From the NCBI GenBank assembly GCA_035628505.1, contig DASPJR010000179.1:1-15102 (forward strand): DNA of 15,102 nt. The letters are read 5' to 3'. Below, one piece after another: positions 1 through 7,565 of this stretch. The number at the start of each line of letters is the position of its first letter. Position 1 is the stretch's first letter. A program made the position numbers and the translations under genes. This DNA is from DASPJR01 sp035628505. Its GTDB lineage: Bacteria; Planctomycetota; SZUA-567; H5-PLA8. Under the pieces are notes generated by a model. It was given only the letters and a program-made list of their open reading frames with translations. It was not told where the DNA came from and ran no database searches.

Positions 1-904
1 TCGGCTTGTTTTCCAGCTCAGCAATAGCGCGCGCAAGATCCTCGGAAAATTTGAGCGCGCTATGAGCGGGCAGATGGCTGCCGTCGTAGTACTCGTAACG
101 CGAAGCATCGAACGTCAGCCAAGTCGCCCCTGCGTTTTTGAGCAGCTCACACAACTCCGCTTCGTTCCATCCGCTGAGTTCATCCTCAAGCTTCTGCAAT
201 TCAGGAAAAGCAGGCATGCGAAACGCTACCACGCGTATTCCTCGCGCTGTTAATGACTTGATTTGTTCCGCCAGCGCCTTGGCTAGCTCTGCGGAGAACG
301 AATTGCCTTTAAAGTTGGCCTTGTATAAGTCCTGGCTTGCCAGCGGTCGCAACTCGTCGGTGGCTTGCTCTTCCCAGCCATCCGGAAAATGCCGGCGGCG
401 CGTCAATTTTGGCGGTCCAACCAGTTCGTACGTGGCGTAAGGTTTGAAGAAGTTCGCGAGCGGCAGCGCATACAGATACCAGAACCGCTCGGCGCGCGGC
501 ACTTCTGAATACGTCACAAAACCTGATTGCTCCGCCGCTCGGGGTGAAAGTGAGAATGGCGACAGCGCGAGGATCAGCGTCGGCTGCTTCGCCTTCAGGT
601 CGAGCTTATCGGCTGCGGCTTGCACATACGGGGCATTCATGCAGGCGCTGGTAAAGCCGAAATTGAGGATGCGCTGGCCGGCGAGCACGCGCTGCATGGC
701 GGCGGGAGATACACCCTGGTTCACGCGCGAATCGCCCGCAATGACCACGTCATGGACGGGCCCGGCGCTGATTTTAAGCGCCCAGAACGAATCGATATTC
801 ATGTCCTGAGAATCGGGGCGCAGCGTGTGCGCGAGAAACACAAATGGAATAACAAGCAGCGTGGCGCGGAGTGCCCTTTCGTGTCGCATCAATCCGCCAA
901 GCAT
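1..904 (-). CDS. Membrane-anchored SGNH-hydrolase-like protein, partner of MBOAT acyltransferase (C-terminus beyond window)
   Basis: The reading frame is open from 904 to the window edge (301 codons, no stop), so the C-terminus is missing. A basic N-terminus is followed by one hydrophobic segment (about residues 11-28), suggesting a membrane anchor with the rest outside the cytoplasm. An SGNH-type nucleophile motif GDSR lies at residues 57-60 (Ser59). A DGSH motif at 274-277 supplies the Asp/His pair expected of this fold. The gene follows the MBOAT gene on the same strand. In AlgI/AlgJ-AlgX-like systems the membrane protein passes acetyl groups across the membrane and the SGNH partner places them on a polysaccharide; that role here is inferred from family and context. 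The ATG at 904 was chosen because GGAAGG lies about 9 nt upstream. An in-frame ATG at 889 is an alternative. The specific substrate is unknown. Confidence 0.82.
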   Translation of the reverse strand, partial: MLGGLMRHERALRATLLVIPFVFLAHTLRPDSQDMNIDSFWALKISAGPVHDVVIAGDSRVNQGVSPAAMQRVLAGQRILNFGFTSACMNAPYVQAAADKLDLKAKQPTLILALSPFSLSPRAAEQSGFVTYSEVPRAERFWYLYALPLANFFKPYATYELVGPPKLTRRRHFPDGWEEQATDELRPLASQDLYKANFKGNSFSAELAKALAEQIKSLTARGIRVVAFRMPAFPELQKLEDELSGWNEAELCELLKNAGATWLTFDASRYEYYDGSHLPAHSALKFSEDLARAIAELENKP

Positions 905-986
905 CGAATGCCGCCTTCCCGCACGTTTTCTTCGGTACAACCACAGCCCGTCCGAGAACCCACTGCTGAACCAGCAGACATCCTCA

Positions 987-2381
987 TTAGAACTGAAAGT
1001 AGATAAATTTAATCTGTGCCGGTCCACGCAGGAAAATGCACACGGTCACCAGAAGCGCAATGCGCGCGGGCTCCAGCCAATCCATCCAGCGCCCGCGCCG
1101 GTTCGAATCAATCTCCGGCTTGAGCGCCATGAACAGTTCGTAAACGGCGCCCAGCACCAGGAAGGAAAGTTGCGGCTGCAGATTCGGATAGGCGTCGCTG
1201 CTGAAGCTGAACATGATGCGGATAATCTGCAGCGCCTGCGCTGTAGATTCGGCGCGGAAAAACACCCACGCAACCCAGACTTGAAGAAGCACAAAAACTG
1301 TCGCAATGACGCGTCCGACTGGGTTACGCACGAGCAGCGCAGGCCAGGCCGTGATCCTCTCCAGGCTCAGGTATGCTGCGTGAAGCGCGCCCCAGATGAT
1401 GAATTTCCAGTCTGCGCCGTGCCAGAAACCAGAGAGCAGCATGGACGTCCACATGTTGAAATGCGCTCGAATGGGTCCGCATTTTGACCCGCCCATCGGG
1501 ATGTACACGTAATCGCGGAACCATGTCGACAGTGAAATGTGCCAGCGAGCCCAGAAGTCGCGGAGGCTTGTGGCCGCGTAGGGATGATTGAAATTAAGCG
1601 GGAACTCGTAGCCCATCCATTTGGCCAGTCCGCGTGCGATGTCGGTGTAGCCGCTGAAGTCGCAGTAGATCTGAAACGCGAACATGCTGACGATCATCCA
1701 CCAGTAGGCGCTCGACTGCGGCAGTGAAATTCCTCCGAACGCGCCCACGATGGCGTACGAGAGATTGTCAGCGATGACGAGTTTCTTGAAATAACCGTGG
1801 ACGATGAGTTTGAGCCCGTCCCAGCGCTGTGCCTCGGTCGTGTGTGGTTCCTCAAGCAATTGAGGCAGAATCTGGCTCGCGCGCAAGACCGGCCCAGCCA
1901 CCAATTGCGGAAAGAGCAGCAGCCCCGCAAAGAAGTGCAAGAGGTTCCGGGCGGGCGCGCAGTGTCCACGGTAGACGTCGATGGTGTAACTCATCGACTG
2001 AAATGTATAGAAGCTGATGCCGAGCGGCAGAGCGTACTGCACGACCGGGATTTTTGAATCCGCATTCAGCAGCAGATTGATGTTGCTCGCAAAAAATGCC
2101 GAGTATTTAAAGGCGCCGAGAACGCCAAGGTTCATCAGCATCGAAAACCACAGCAGCAGTTTCCTGCGCGCAGGATAGGCGACCATCAGCTTCGCGGCCG
2201 TGTAGTCGATCCAGCCCGTTCCGAACAACAGCAGCAGGTACCACCAATCCCACCATCCGTAGAAGAACGCGGACATGATGACGATAAATGTCAGGCGGGC
2301 AAAGGTGTTGTGTTTAACGCGGCGAAAAATAAGAAAGAAAACGCTGGCGAAGACAACGAAGATCAGCGAGTTGAATAGCAT
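987..2381 (-). CDS. MBOAT family O-acyltransferase (AlgI/DltB-like)
   Basis: A 464-residue polytopic membrane protein, the usual length for AlgI-type members. Many hydrophobic segments run through it, starting with residues 5-19 and 28-55. Family signatures are clear: CDFSGYTDIA at 240-249, RDFWARWHISLSTWF at 274-288, and the conserved histidine in SGFWHGADW (His321), regarded as the MBOAT active-site residue. AlgI-type proteins move an acetyl group from a cytoplasmic donor across the inner membrane for O-acetylation of an exported polysaccharide such as alginate or cellulose. The SGNH-type partner lies immediately downstream, which supports that role. No other polysaccharide genes are visible, so the polymer is unknown. 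The ATG at 2381 has no convincing Shine-Dalgarno, but a good promoter ends 11 nt before it. The stop codon TAA overlaps a second ATG at 987 (TAATG). Confidence 0.93.
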   Translation of the reverse strand: MLFNSLIFVVFASVFFLIFRRVKHNTFARLTFIVIMSAFFYGWWDWWYLLLLFGTGWIDYTAAKLMVAYPARRKLLLWFSMLMNLGVLGAFKYSAFFASNINLLLNADSKIPVVQYALPLGISFYTFQSMSYTIDVYRGHCAPARNLLHFFAGLLLFPQLVAGPVLRASQILPQLLEEPHTTEAQRWDGLKLIVHGYFKKLVIADNLSYAIVGAFGGISLPQSSAYWWMIVSMFAFQIYCDFSGYTDIARGLAKWMGYEFPLNFNHPYAATSLRDFWARWHISLSTWFRDYVYIPMGGSKCGPIRAHFNMWTSMLLSGFWHGADWKFIIWGALHAAYLSLERITAWPALLVRNPVGRVIATVFVLLQVWVAWVFFRAESTAQALQIIRIMFSFSSDAYPNLQPQLSFLVLGAVYELFMALKPEIDSNRRGRWMDWLEPARIALLVTVCIFLRGPAQIKFIYFQF

Positions 2382-2392
2382 ATTTGCGGGGA

Positions 2393-2421
2393 ACTATCGC
2401 GCAGATTACGCACGAAGTCAA
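2393..2421 (-). promoter_or_regulatory. Probable sigma70-type promoter for the MBOAT gene
   Basis: On the minus strand TTGACT (2421-2416) is followed after exactly 17 nt by GATAGT (2398-2393), matching 5/6 and 4/6 of the TTGACA/TATAAT consensus. The start codon is only 11 nt past the -10 hexamer. Transcription would therefore begin about 5 nt before the ATG, giving a nearly leaderless mRNA. This agrees with the missing Shine-Dalgarno. Judged by eye only. Confidence 0.5.
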
Positions 2422-2445
2422 AGCGAGATGCGCTTTCGCCCGTTT

Positions 2446-2476
2446 GATAAAACAGGCGGCCTCATGCCGCCTGTTT
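2446..2476 (-). terminator. Intrinsic terminator downstream of sucB
   Basis: A perfect 11-bp inverted repeat (AAACAGGCGGC, 2450-2460; GCCGCCTGTTT, 2466-2476) encloses a 5-nt loop. Read on the minus strand the stem ends in TTTT then ATC. It starts 25 nt after the sucB stop codon. The GC-rich stem and U-run fit a rho-independent terminator separating sucB from the MBOAT promoter. The stem is symmetrical, but there is no plus-strand gene for it to serve. Confidence 0.85.
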
Positions 2477-2500
2477 AGTCGCCGCATTCAGTTTTATGCC

Positions 2501-3646
2501 TCATACTTCCAGCAGCATGCGCGACGGATTCTCGATGCACTCCTTGATGCGCTTGAGGAACGTCACGGCTTCGCGGCCGTCGATCAGGCGGTGATCGTAC
2601 GTCAGCGCCAGGTACATCATCGGACGGATCTGGATCTGCTTGTTCACGGCGACGACACGGTCCTGGATCGCGTGCAGTCCAAGGATGCCGCTTTGCGGCG
2701 GATTGACGATGGGCGTCGAGAGCAGCGAACCGTAGACTCCTCCGTTGCTGATCGTGAACGTGCCGCCCTGCAGTTCTTCAAGCTTGATCTTGTTCTCTTT
2801 GGCGCGCGCACCGAAGTCACCAATCGCCTGCTCGATCTGAGCGAAACTCATGCGTTCCGCATTGCGCAGGATCGGAACCACCAGCCCCTTCCCTGCCCCT
2901 ACAGCGATGCCGATGTCATAGTAATTGCGGTAAACGATGTTGTTTCCACGAATCTCCGCATTCACCTGCGGCACAAGCTTCAGCGCATCAATCGCGGCTT
3001 TCACGAAGAAGGACATGAAGCCGAGTTTCACGCCGTAGCGGTCGATGAAGGTCTGCTTGAGCTCCTCGCGCAGCGCCATGACGCTGGTCATATCGCATTC
3101 GTTAAAGGTCGTGAGCAGCGCGGCGTTCTGCTGCGCTTCGACCAGCCGCTGCGCGATGCGCTTGCGCATCGGCGTCATGGGAACGACTTCTTCTTCTCGC
3201 CCGGCCTCGCCGACAAGCGCTAACGGCGCCGCAGCAGGAGCAGCGGCCGGTGCTTCAGCCTCAGCCGGTGCGGCAGGCGCAGCCTTTTCGAGAGCAGCTT
3301 TGACGTCGGCGGCTTTCAGGCGGCGCGACTTGTTGCGTTCATCCTTGGGGGCTTCAGCGGCGGCAGGAGCAGGCGCTTCAGCTTTGGCGGCAGCACCACT
3401 CGAGCGGCCGTTTTCGTCGATCAGTGCGATGACTTCTCCGACAGTGGCGGTATCGCCCTTCTTTTTCATCAGCTTTGAGATGGTGCCGGCAACCGGCGCG
3501 GGAACTTCGACGGTGGCTTTATCGCTTTCGATGACAACGACAGGCTGGTCGCGGTCGGCGAAATCGCCCTCGCCTTTCAGCCAATCACCGATCTGGACTT
3601 CGGTAATGGACTCTCCAACTTGCGGAACTTTGAGCTCAACGGACAT
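2501..3646 (-). CDS. sucB: Dihydrolipoyllysine succinyltransferase, E2 of 2-oxoglutarate dehydrogenase
   Basis: E2 core of the 2-oxoglutarate dehydrogenase complex (TCA cycle), transferring succinyl from lipoate to CoA. Residues 1-78 form a lipoyl domain with the lipoylation site ESDKATVE (Lys43). An Ala/Pro-rich linker follows, then the catalytic domain from about residue 150 to the end, with the active-site signature YDHRLIDGREA (His352, Asp356). The C-terminus is typical of SucB rather than pyruvate dehydrogenase E2. At 381 residues it is about 24 shorter than E. coli SucB as I recall it. The shortage falls in the peripheral subunit-binding domain, where only a C-terminal-half-like stretch remains (RRLKAADVKAALEKA, 108-122). 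No sucA or lpd is adjacent. AGAGGGG lies about 12 nt before the ATG. Confidence 0.95.
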   Translation of the reverse strand: MSVELKVPQVGESITEVQIGDWLKGEGDFADRDQPVVVIESDKATVEVPAPVAGTISKLMKKKGDTATVGEVIALIDENGRSSGAAAKAEAPAPAAAEAPKDERNKSRRLKAADVKAALEKAAPAAPAEAEAPAAAPAAAPLALVGEAGREEEVVPMTPMRKRIAQRLVEAQQNAALLTTFNECDMTSVMALREELKQTFIDRYGVKLGFMSFFVKAAIDALKLVPQVNAEIRGNNIVYRNYYDIGIAVGAGKGLVVPILRNAERMSFAQIEQAIGDFGARAKENKIKLEELQGGTFTISNGGVYGSLLSTPIVNPPQSGILGLHAIQDRVVAVNKQIQIRPMMYLALTYDHRLIDGREAVTFLKRIKECIENPSRMLLEV

Positions 3647-3748
3647 GGAAAAAGTAATCCCCTCTTTAGAACAAAGGCTGCCACGGATTTGCCGAATGCA
3701 GCCTCCCTAAAAAAAGATTCGCCCTCCTGTTGAGAGCGCTAGGAGAGG

Positions 3749-3754
3749 ATTATA
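3749..3754 (-). promoter_or_regulatory. Possible -10 element for sucB
   Basis: A perfect TATAAT reads on the minus strand about 100 nt before the sucB start codon. No good -35 hexamer lies 16-18 nt further upstream, so this is only a candidate. The leader between it and the ATG carries a run of seven T and a GAGGGG. I see no riboswitch or ORF in it. Confidence 0.3.
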
Positions 3755-3797
3755 AGAAGCGGCAGAGCGGAATACAGTAGCGATTTTTTAACAACCT

Positions 3798-3883
3798 CAA
3801 CATGGAGGCACCAAGAACACGGAGGTCGCGAAGCAATCAAATGATTTCTCCGTGACCTCCTTGAATTCCGTGACTCCGTGTTG
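3798..3883. repeat. Imperfect inverted repeat built from short CACGGAG-like words
   Basis: This is the main content of the 259-nt gap between sucB and clpX. The left arm (3798-3831) and right arm (3849-3883) are roughly three-quarters complementary around a 17-nt loop. Each arm is a degenerate tandem array of an 8-9 nt word: reading the right arm on the minus strand, GGA recurs every 8-9 nt (CACGGAGT, CACGGAAT, AAGGAGGT, CACGGA). It begins 22 nt after the clpX stop codon. The minus-strand exit is A-rich rather than a U-run, so it is not a standard intrinsic terminator. The architecture matches the elements at 5279, 7685 and 14414 although the words differ. Confidence 0.75.
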
Positions 3884-3905
3884 AAGTCGTGGGATGTTGT
3901 TCCGC

Positions 3906-5222
3906 TCACGCGCTTTCGCGGTGGGTGGTTGAATCCTGGCGCGGCAGCGGCTCGGTGGGGGCCTTGGGCAGAATGTCCCGGCCCTTTTCCTCGATCATCT
4001 CTTTGGTAATCGTGATCTCAGTGATGTCTTTGCGCGACGGGACCTCGTACATCAGGTCCAGCATCGTCTCTTCTATGACGCTGCGCAGGCCACGCGCGCC
4101 GGTGCCTTTCAGCGCCGCTTTCTTTGCGATCGCGCGCAGGGCTTCGTGATCGAAGTTGAGCTTCACGCCTTCAAGCTCGAGGAACTTCTTGTACTGCTTG
4201 GTCAACGCGTTCTTGGGCTCGGTGAGAATGCTGATGTACGCAGCCTCGTCGAGCGGCTCCAGCGCCGTCGTGATCGGGAAGCGGCCGATGAGTTCGGGAA
4301 TCATTCCGAACTTCAGGATGTCGTCGGTCTCGACATACTTGAGCAGCTTCGCGCGGTCTTTCAGGAGACCCTCGTCGCGGCCCTCGCCCTTAAAGCCGAG
4401 GCGCTTCTTGCCGATGCGGTTGCCGATGTGTTCTTCGATGCCTTCGAACGTGCCGCCGGCGATGAACAGGATGTTGCTCGTGTCCATCTGGATGTATTTC
4501 TGTTCCGGATGCTTTCTCCCGCCCTGCGGAGGAATGTTCGCGGTCGTGCCTTCGAGAATCTTGAGAAGGGCCTGCTGCACGCCTTCTCCCGACACGTCAC
4601 GCGTAATCGACGGGTTCTCACTCTTGCGTCCGATCTTGTCGATTTCGTCGATGTAGATAATGCCGCGCTCGGCCGCGTCCAGATCATGATCGGCGGCCTG
4701 CAACAGGCGGAGAAGAATGTTTTCGACGTCTTCGCCCACGTAGCCGGCTTCCGTCAGAGTCGTCGCATCGCCGATGGCGAAGGGGACCTGCAGGGTCCTG
4801 GCAAGCGTGCGGGCCATCAGCGTCTTGCCGCAGCCGGTCGGTCCGATCAGCAGTACGTTGCTCTTTTCGAGCTCTACATCTTCCGAACGTGCTTTTTCGC
4901 GGTTGAGAATGCGCTGGTAGTGATTGTGAACGGCAACCGAGAGCACACGCTTGGCGCGTTCCTGGCCAATGACATAGCCGTCAAGGTCTGTCTTGAGTTC
5001 CTGCGGAGTCGGCACGCGCTTGAGCTTCAGCGGGTTTTTGCCACGCTGCGGCGACTCGCGCTGCATGATCGAATTGCACAGCTCAACGCACTCGTTGCAG
5101 ATGTAAACGTCCGGCGGGCCGGCAATCAGCCGTTCCACCTGTTCGGCGCTGCGGTTGCAGAAGCTGCATAGTTCGGCCGCTCGTCCGCTGCCGGTTCCCG
5201 TTCCACTGGGTCGTCGAGCCAT
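3906..5222 (-). CDS. clpX: ATP-dependent Clp protease ATP-binding subunit ClpX
   Basis: Hexameric AAA+ unfoldase that threads substrates into ClpP in the cytoplasm. The N-terminal zinc-binding domain has Cys19, Cys22, Cys42 and Cys45 (CSFC and CNEC). The Walker A motif GPTGCGKT lies at about 128-134, the Walker B motif IIYIDEID at about 188-195, and the pore-region motif GYVGEDVEN at about 160-168. The ClpP-docking tripeptide is LGF (about 275-277) instead of the commoner IGF. A sensor-2 GARGLRSV motif is near the C-terminus. At 438 residues it is close to the usual length. The ATG at 5222 was preferred over an upstream TTG at 5231 because AGAGAGG lies about 10 nt before it. It is the third gene of tig-clpP-clpX, separated from clpP by a repeat-filled gap of 132 nt. 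Confidence 0.97.
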   Translation of the reverse strand: MARRPSGTGTGSGRAAELCSFCNRSAEQVERLIAGPPDVYICNECVELCNSIMQRESPQRGKNPLKLKRVPTPQELKTDLDGYVIGQERAKRVLSVAVHNHYQRILNREKARSEDVELEKSNVLLIGPTGCGKTLMARTLARTLQVPFAIGDATTLTEAGYVGEDVENILLRLLQAADHDLDAAERGIIYIDEIDKIGRKSENPSITRDVSGEGVQQALLKILEGTTANIPPQGGRKHPEQKYIQMDTSNILFIAGGTFEGIEEHIGNRIGKKRLGFKGEGRDEGLLKDRAKLLKYVETDDILKFGMIPELIGRFPITTALEPLDEAAYISILTEPKNALTKQYKKFLELEGVKLNFDHEALRAIAKKAALKGTGARGLRSVIEETMLDLMYEVPSRKDITEITITKEMIEEKGRDILPKAPTEPLPRQDSTTHRESA

Positions 5223-5250
5223 AAAATTCAAACCTCTCTAAAACACTTCT

Positions 5251-5276
5251 ACCACAGAGGACACAGAGAGTACAGA
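5251..5276. repeat. Short tandem-word repeat (CACAGAG-like)
   Basis: Between clpP and clpX the sequence ACCACAGAGGACACAGAGAG continues into TACAGA, a degenerate array with a period near 8 nt (CACAGAGG, ACACAGAG, AGTACAGA). Unlike its neighbour at 5279 it has no clear matching second arm. It looks like a half copy of the same class of element. Confidence 0.55.
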
Positions 5277-5278
5277 AA

Positions 5279-5351
5279 AGGGTTCAGGGTCTAGGGTCCA
5301 GGGTCTAACTCTTGCCAGCCCCTATACCCTGAACCCTAAACCCTGTTCCCT
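5279..5351. repeat. Hairpin of 7-nt words (AGGGTTC-like) between clpP and clpX
   Basis: The left arm 5279-5304 and right arm 5326-5351 pair at 22 of 26 positions without gaps around a 21-nt loop. Each arm is a tandem 7-mer array: AGGGTTC, AGGGTCT, AGGGTCC, AGGGT on the left and ACCCTGA, ACCCTAA, ACCCTGT, TCCCT on the right. It begins 3 nt after the clpP stop codon. Read on the minus strand the second arm is followed by TTTTCTGT, so partial termination or an RNA processing and stability role is plausible. Either would set the clpP:clpX transcript ratio. Confidence 0.85.
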
Positions 5352-5354
5352 GCT

Positions 5355-5948
5355 CTATTTCAGAACTTCGTCGATCAGCCCGTATTCCTTGGCCTGTTCG
5401 GCTGACATGAAGAAATCACGGTCGCTGTCCTTGGCGATGCGGTCTTCAGACTGGCCGGTGTGCTTCGAATACAGGTTATTCAGGCTGCGCTTGAGGCGCA
5501 GGATTTCCTCGGCCTGGATGACGATGTCCGCAGCCGTGCCCTGCGCACCGCCCCAGGGCTGATGAATCATGATGCGGGCGTTGGGCAGCGCGAAGCGTTT
5601 GCCCTTCGTGCCGGCGGACAGGAGGAACGCGCCCATGCTGGCGGCCTGGCCGATGCAGTAGGTGGCCACGTCGTTGGTCACATGCTGCATGGTGTCGTAG
5701 ATAGCCAGACCCGCGTTCACCGAACCGCCTGGCGACATGATGTACATGTCGATGTCGGCTTCCTTGTTGGTGAGCTGCAGGAAGAGCATCTGCGCCACGA
5801 TGGTGGCTGCCGAGAAATCATCGATCGGGCCGCCCAGGAAAATGATGCGGTCGTTCAACAGGCGGCTGTAGATGTCCCAGCTTTTTTCACCGCGTCCGGT
5901 GCGTTCAACAACGTGCGGAATGATCGTGGCATGCGGGTCTCTGATCAT
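5355..5948 (-). CDS. clpP: ATP-dependent Clp protease proteolytic subunit ClpP
   Basis: Tetradecameric serine peptidase working with ClpX. It has 197 residues, the standard length. The catalytic triad is visible: Ser104 in GQAASMGAF, His129 in MIHQPWGG, and Asp178 in DRDFFMSAEQA. The oxyanion-loop motif MSPGGSVNAG is at 71-80. The N-terminus carries a short segment before the mature-like IIPHVVERTGRGE, which may be processed. It starts 17 nt after the tig stop codon, with GGGGG 12 nt before the ATG, so co-transcription with tig is very likely. Its stop codon (TAG) is followed 3 nt later by the AGGGTTC hairpin. Confidence 0.98.
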   Translation of the reverse strand: MIRDPHATIIPHVVERTGRGEKSWDIYSRLLNDRIIFLGGPIDDFSAATIVAQMLFLQLTNKEADIDMYIMSPGGSVNAGLAIYDTMQHVTNDVATYCIGQAASMGAFLLSAGTKGKRFALPNARIMIHQPWGGAQGTAADIVIQAEEILRLKRSLNNLYSKHTGQSEDRIAKDSDRDFFMSAEQAKEYGLIDEVLK

Positions 5949-5965
5949 ACGGATTTAAATCCCCC

Positions 5966-7435
5966 TTAGTGTCCGTGTTCGTGCCCGTGAGAGTGGCCGT
6001 GCTCGTGACCATGATCATGGCTGTGGCTATGATCGTGGGCGCCGGGCGCGTGTTCAGGATGTGCGTGTTCCGCCTCGTCCGGCTTGGGCGCCGGCTTGCG
6101 CGGAACGATTTTCACTTCGGCCTGCTCGACGAGGAACTCCAGCACTTTGCGGATCTTCAGGTCGGCCTGAAGCTCTCCGATGCGGTCCTGTTCGAGCAGC
6201 TTGTCGTAGAGCTCGGACGCGCGCATGTTCTGCGAGCGGGCCAGCTTGACGATTTCTTCATCCACGTCCTCGTCGGTCACTTCGATGCCTTCCTTTGCGC
6301 AGATGGCATCAACGACAAAGAAGCGGCGCATTTCATTGCCCGCGCGGTTGGTCGCGTCGAGCTGCATCTTTTCGTTGCCGCTGAGCATCGCGGGATCCAC
6401 GCCCATCTGCGCCAGCTGCTGCATGCTTTCATGCATCGTCCGTTCCGACATCATTTCGGTCAGGCGCTTGGGCAGTTCAAAGGGCGTTGCAGCGACCACT
6501 TTGTCGAGCAATTCGTACTGCGTTTTACGGCGGATTTCGTTGCCGACGTTTTCGAGCAGCGACGAGCGGATCTTGTCCTTGAGTTCGTCGGCTGACTTGA
6601 GTCCCATTTTCTGCGCCAGCTCGTCATTGAGCTCCGGCATCTTGCGGCTCTTGATGCTCTTGGCAGTGAATTCAATCGTCGCCTTCTTGTCGCGGAATTC
6701 AGCCTTCGGGAAATGCGCGCCGAGAACTTCTTCAACCGTGCGCTTCTCGCCGACCTTTGCGCCTTCCAGGTACTTTGCCCCAAGATGCGCATACGCACCG
6801 ATGACATGGCCGTTCATCACAAGGAGTTGGCCTTCTTCCTTATGGACTTCATTGCCATCGACGAGGATGCGCAGATCGCCCGTGACGACGTCGTGTTCGA
6901 CGACGGCATGATCGGCCGGCGCGTCCACTCGTTCGGCAAAGCGTTCCAGGATGCGCTCTAAAGCCAGCGACATTTCTTCAGGAAGAACCTCGACCTCTTC
7001 CTGTTCAACGGCCAAACCCTTGTAGTTGCCAACTTCGAACTTCGGTTTAATTTCAACTTCCAGATCGAAGGAAAACGCCTGTCCGCGCTCGGCTTTGTAC
7101 TTGCCCGGATCGACCATTGGCTGGCCAACAACTTCGAGCTTTTCTTTTTCGATCGCCGAACGCACGCCGCGCTGCAGCAGGTTTGCAGTGACCTGTTTCT
7201 TGATGTCATCGCCGAAGCGTTTTTCGATCACGTTGCGCGGGATTTTGCCCGGGCGGAAGCCGGGAATGCGCACCGCGCCGGCCAGCTCTCCGCAGACGCT
7301 GTTGAACTCGTTGTCGACCTCGCTGGTGGGGATCGTGACACCCACGGTCTTGGCCCAGGTGCCGGTGTCGGACAGCTTCGTTTCAACAGTGATCGGCTTA
7401 TCCTGCTGCATTGCTTCGTACGCTGTGTTTGCCAC
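5966..7435 (-). CDS. tig: Trigger factor, ribosome-associated chaperone with histidine-rich C-terminal tail
   Basis: Ribosome-bound chaperone and peptidyl-prolyl isomerase acting on nascent chains. The ribosome-docking signature IPGFRPGKIPRNVIEKRFG lies near the N-terminus. A degenerate FKBP-like middle domain follows, then a long helical C-terminal substrate cradle. The last 37 residues contain 15 histidines in HDHGHEHGH-type alternation, an extension not found in E. coli trigger factor and resembling metal-binding tails such as SlyD's. The start is uncertain: GTG at 7435 has AAGGA about 10 nt upstream and was chosen. A TTG at 7453 and an ATG at 7411 are alternatives. It is first in tig-clpP-clpX, a conserved arrangement. 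Confidence 0.93.
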   Translation of the reverse strand: MANTAYEAMQQDKPITVETKLSDTGTWAKTVGVTIPTSEVDNEFNSVCGELAGAVRIPGFRPGKIPRNVIEKRFGDDIKKQVTANLLQRGVRSAIEKEKLEVVGQPMVDPGKYKAERGQAFSFDLEVEIKPKFEVGNYKGLAVEQEEVEVLPEEMSLALERILERFAERVDAPADHAVVEHDVVTGDLRILVDGNEVHKEEGQLLVMNGHVIGAYAHLGAKYLEGAKVGEKRTVEEVLGAHFPKAEFRDKKATIEFTAKSIKSRKMPELNDELAQKMGLKSADELKDKIRSSLLENVGNEIRRKTQYELLDKVVAATPFELPKRLTEMMSERTMHESMQQLAQMGVDPAMLSGNEKMQLDATNRAGNEMRRFFVVDAICAKEGIEVTDEDVDEEIVKLARSQNMRASELYDKLLEQDRIGELQADLKIRKVLEFLVEQAEVKIVPRKPAPKPDEAEHAHPEHAPGAHDHSHSHDHGHEHGHSHGHEHGH

Positions 7436-7540
7436 GGACTGATTTTCCTTCAAACAAGCCGCCCCACCGGCGCTAGTGACGACCCAGGTCTTGCGGGGGG
7501 ATGCGGGCTAAGGTCAGAACTGCTCAAAAATGGGTCAATC

Positions 7541-7560
7541 ATGGCCGGATTAGTGGCCAT
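7541..7560. repeat. Small inverted repeat in the tig leader
   Basis: ATGGCC (7541-7546) and GGCCAT (7555-7560) form a perfect 6-bp inverted repeat around 8 nt, between the tig promoter and the gene. It could be a leader-RNA hairpin or an operator half-site pair, or chance. It does not resemble the CIRCE or HAIR heat-shock operators. Confidence 0.3.
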
Positions 7561-7565
7561 CCCTC

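Noticed and set aside
2384..3223. Plus-strand open frame of 279 codons opposite sucB
   Set aside because: Antisense shadow of sucB. It would also start inside the MBOAT promoter region and cross the sucB terminator stem.
4146..5171. Long plus-strand open frame of 341 codons opposite clpX
   Set aside because: It is the antisense shadow of clpX, whose every domain motif is intact on the minus strand. The plus-strand product has no recognisable domain.
5279..5351. Telomere-like repeat (AGGGTTC/CCCTAAA)
   Set aside because: It is inside a bacterial operon, only a few copies long, inverted and flanked by genes, so there is no chromosome end here.
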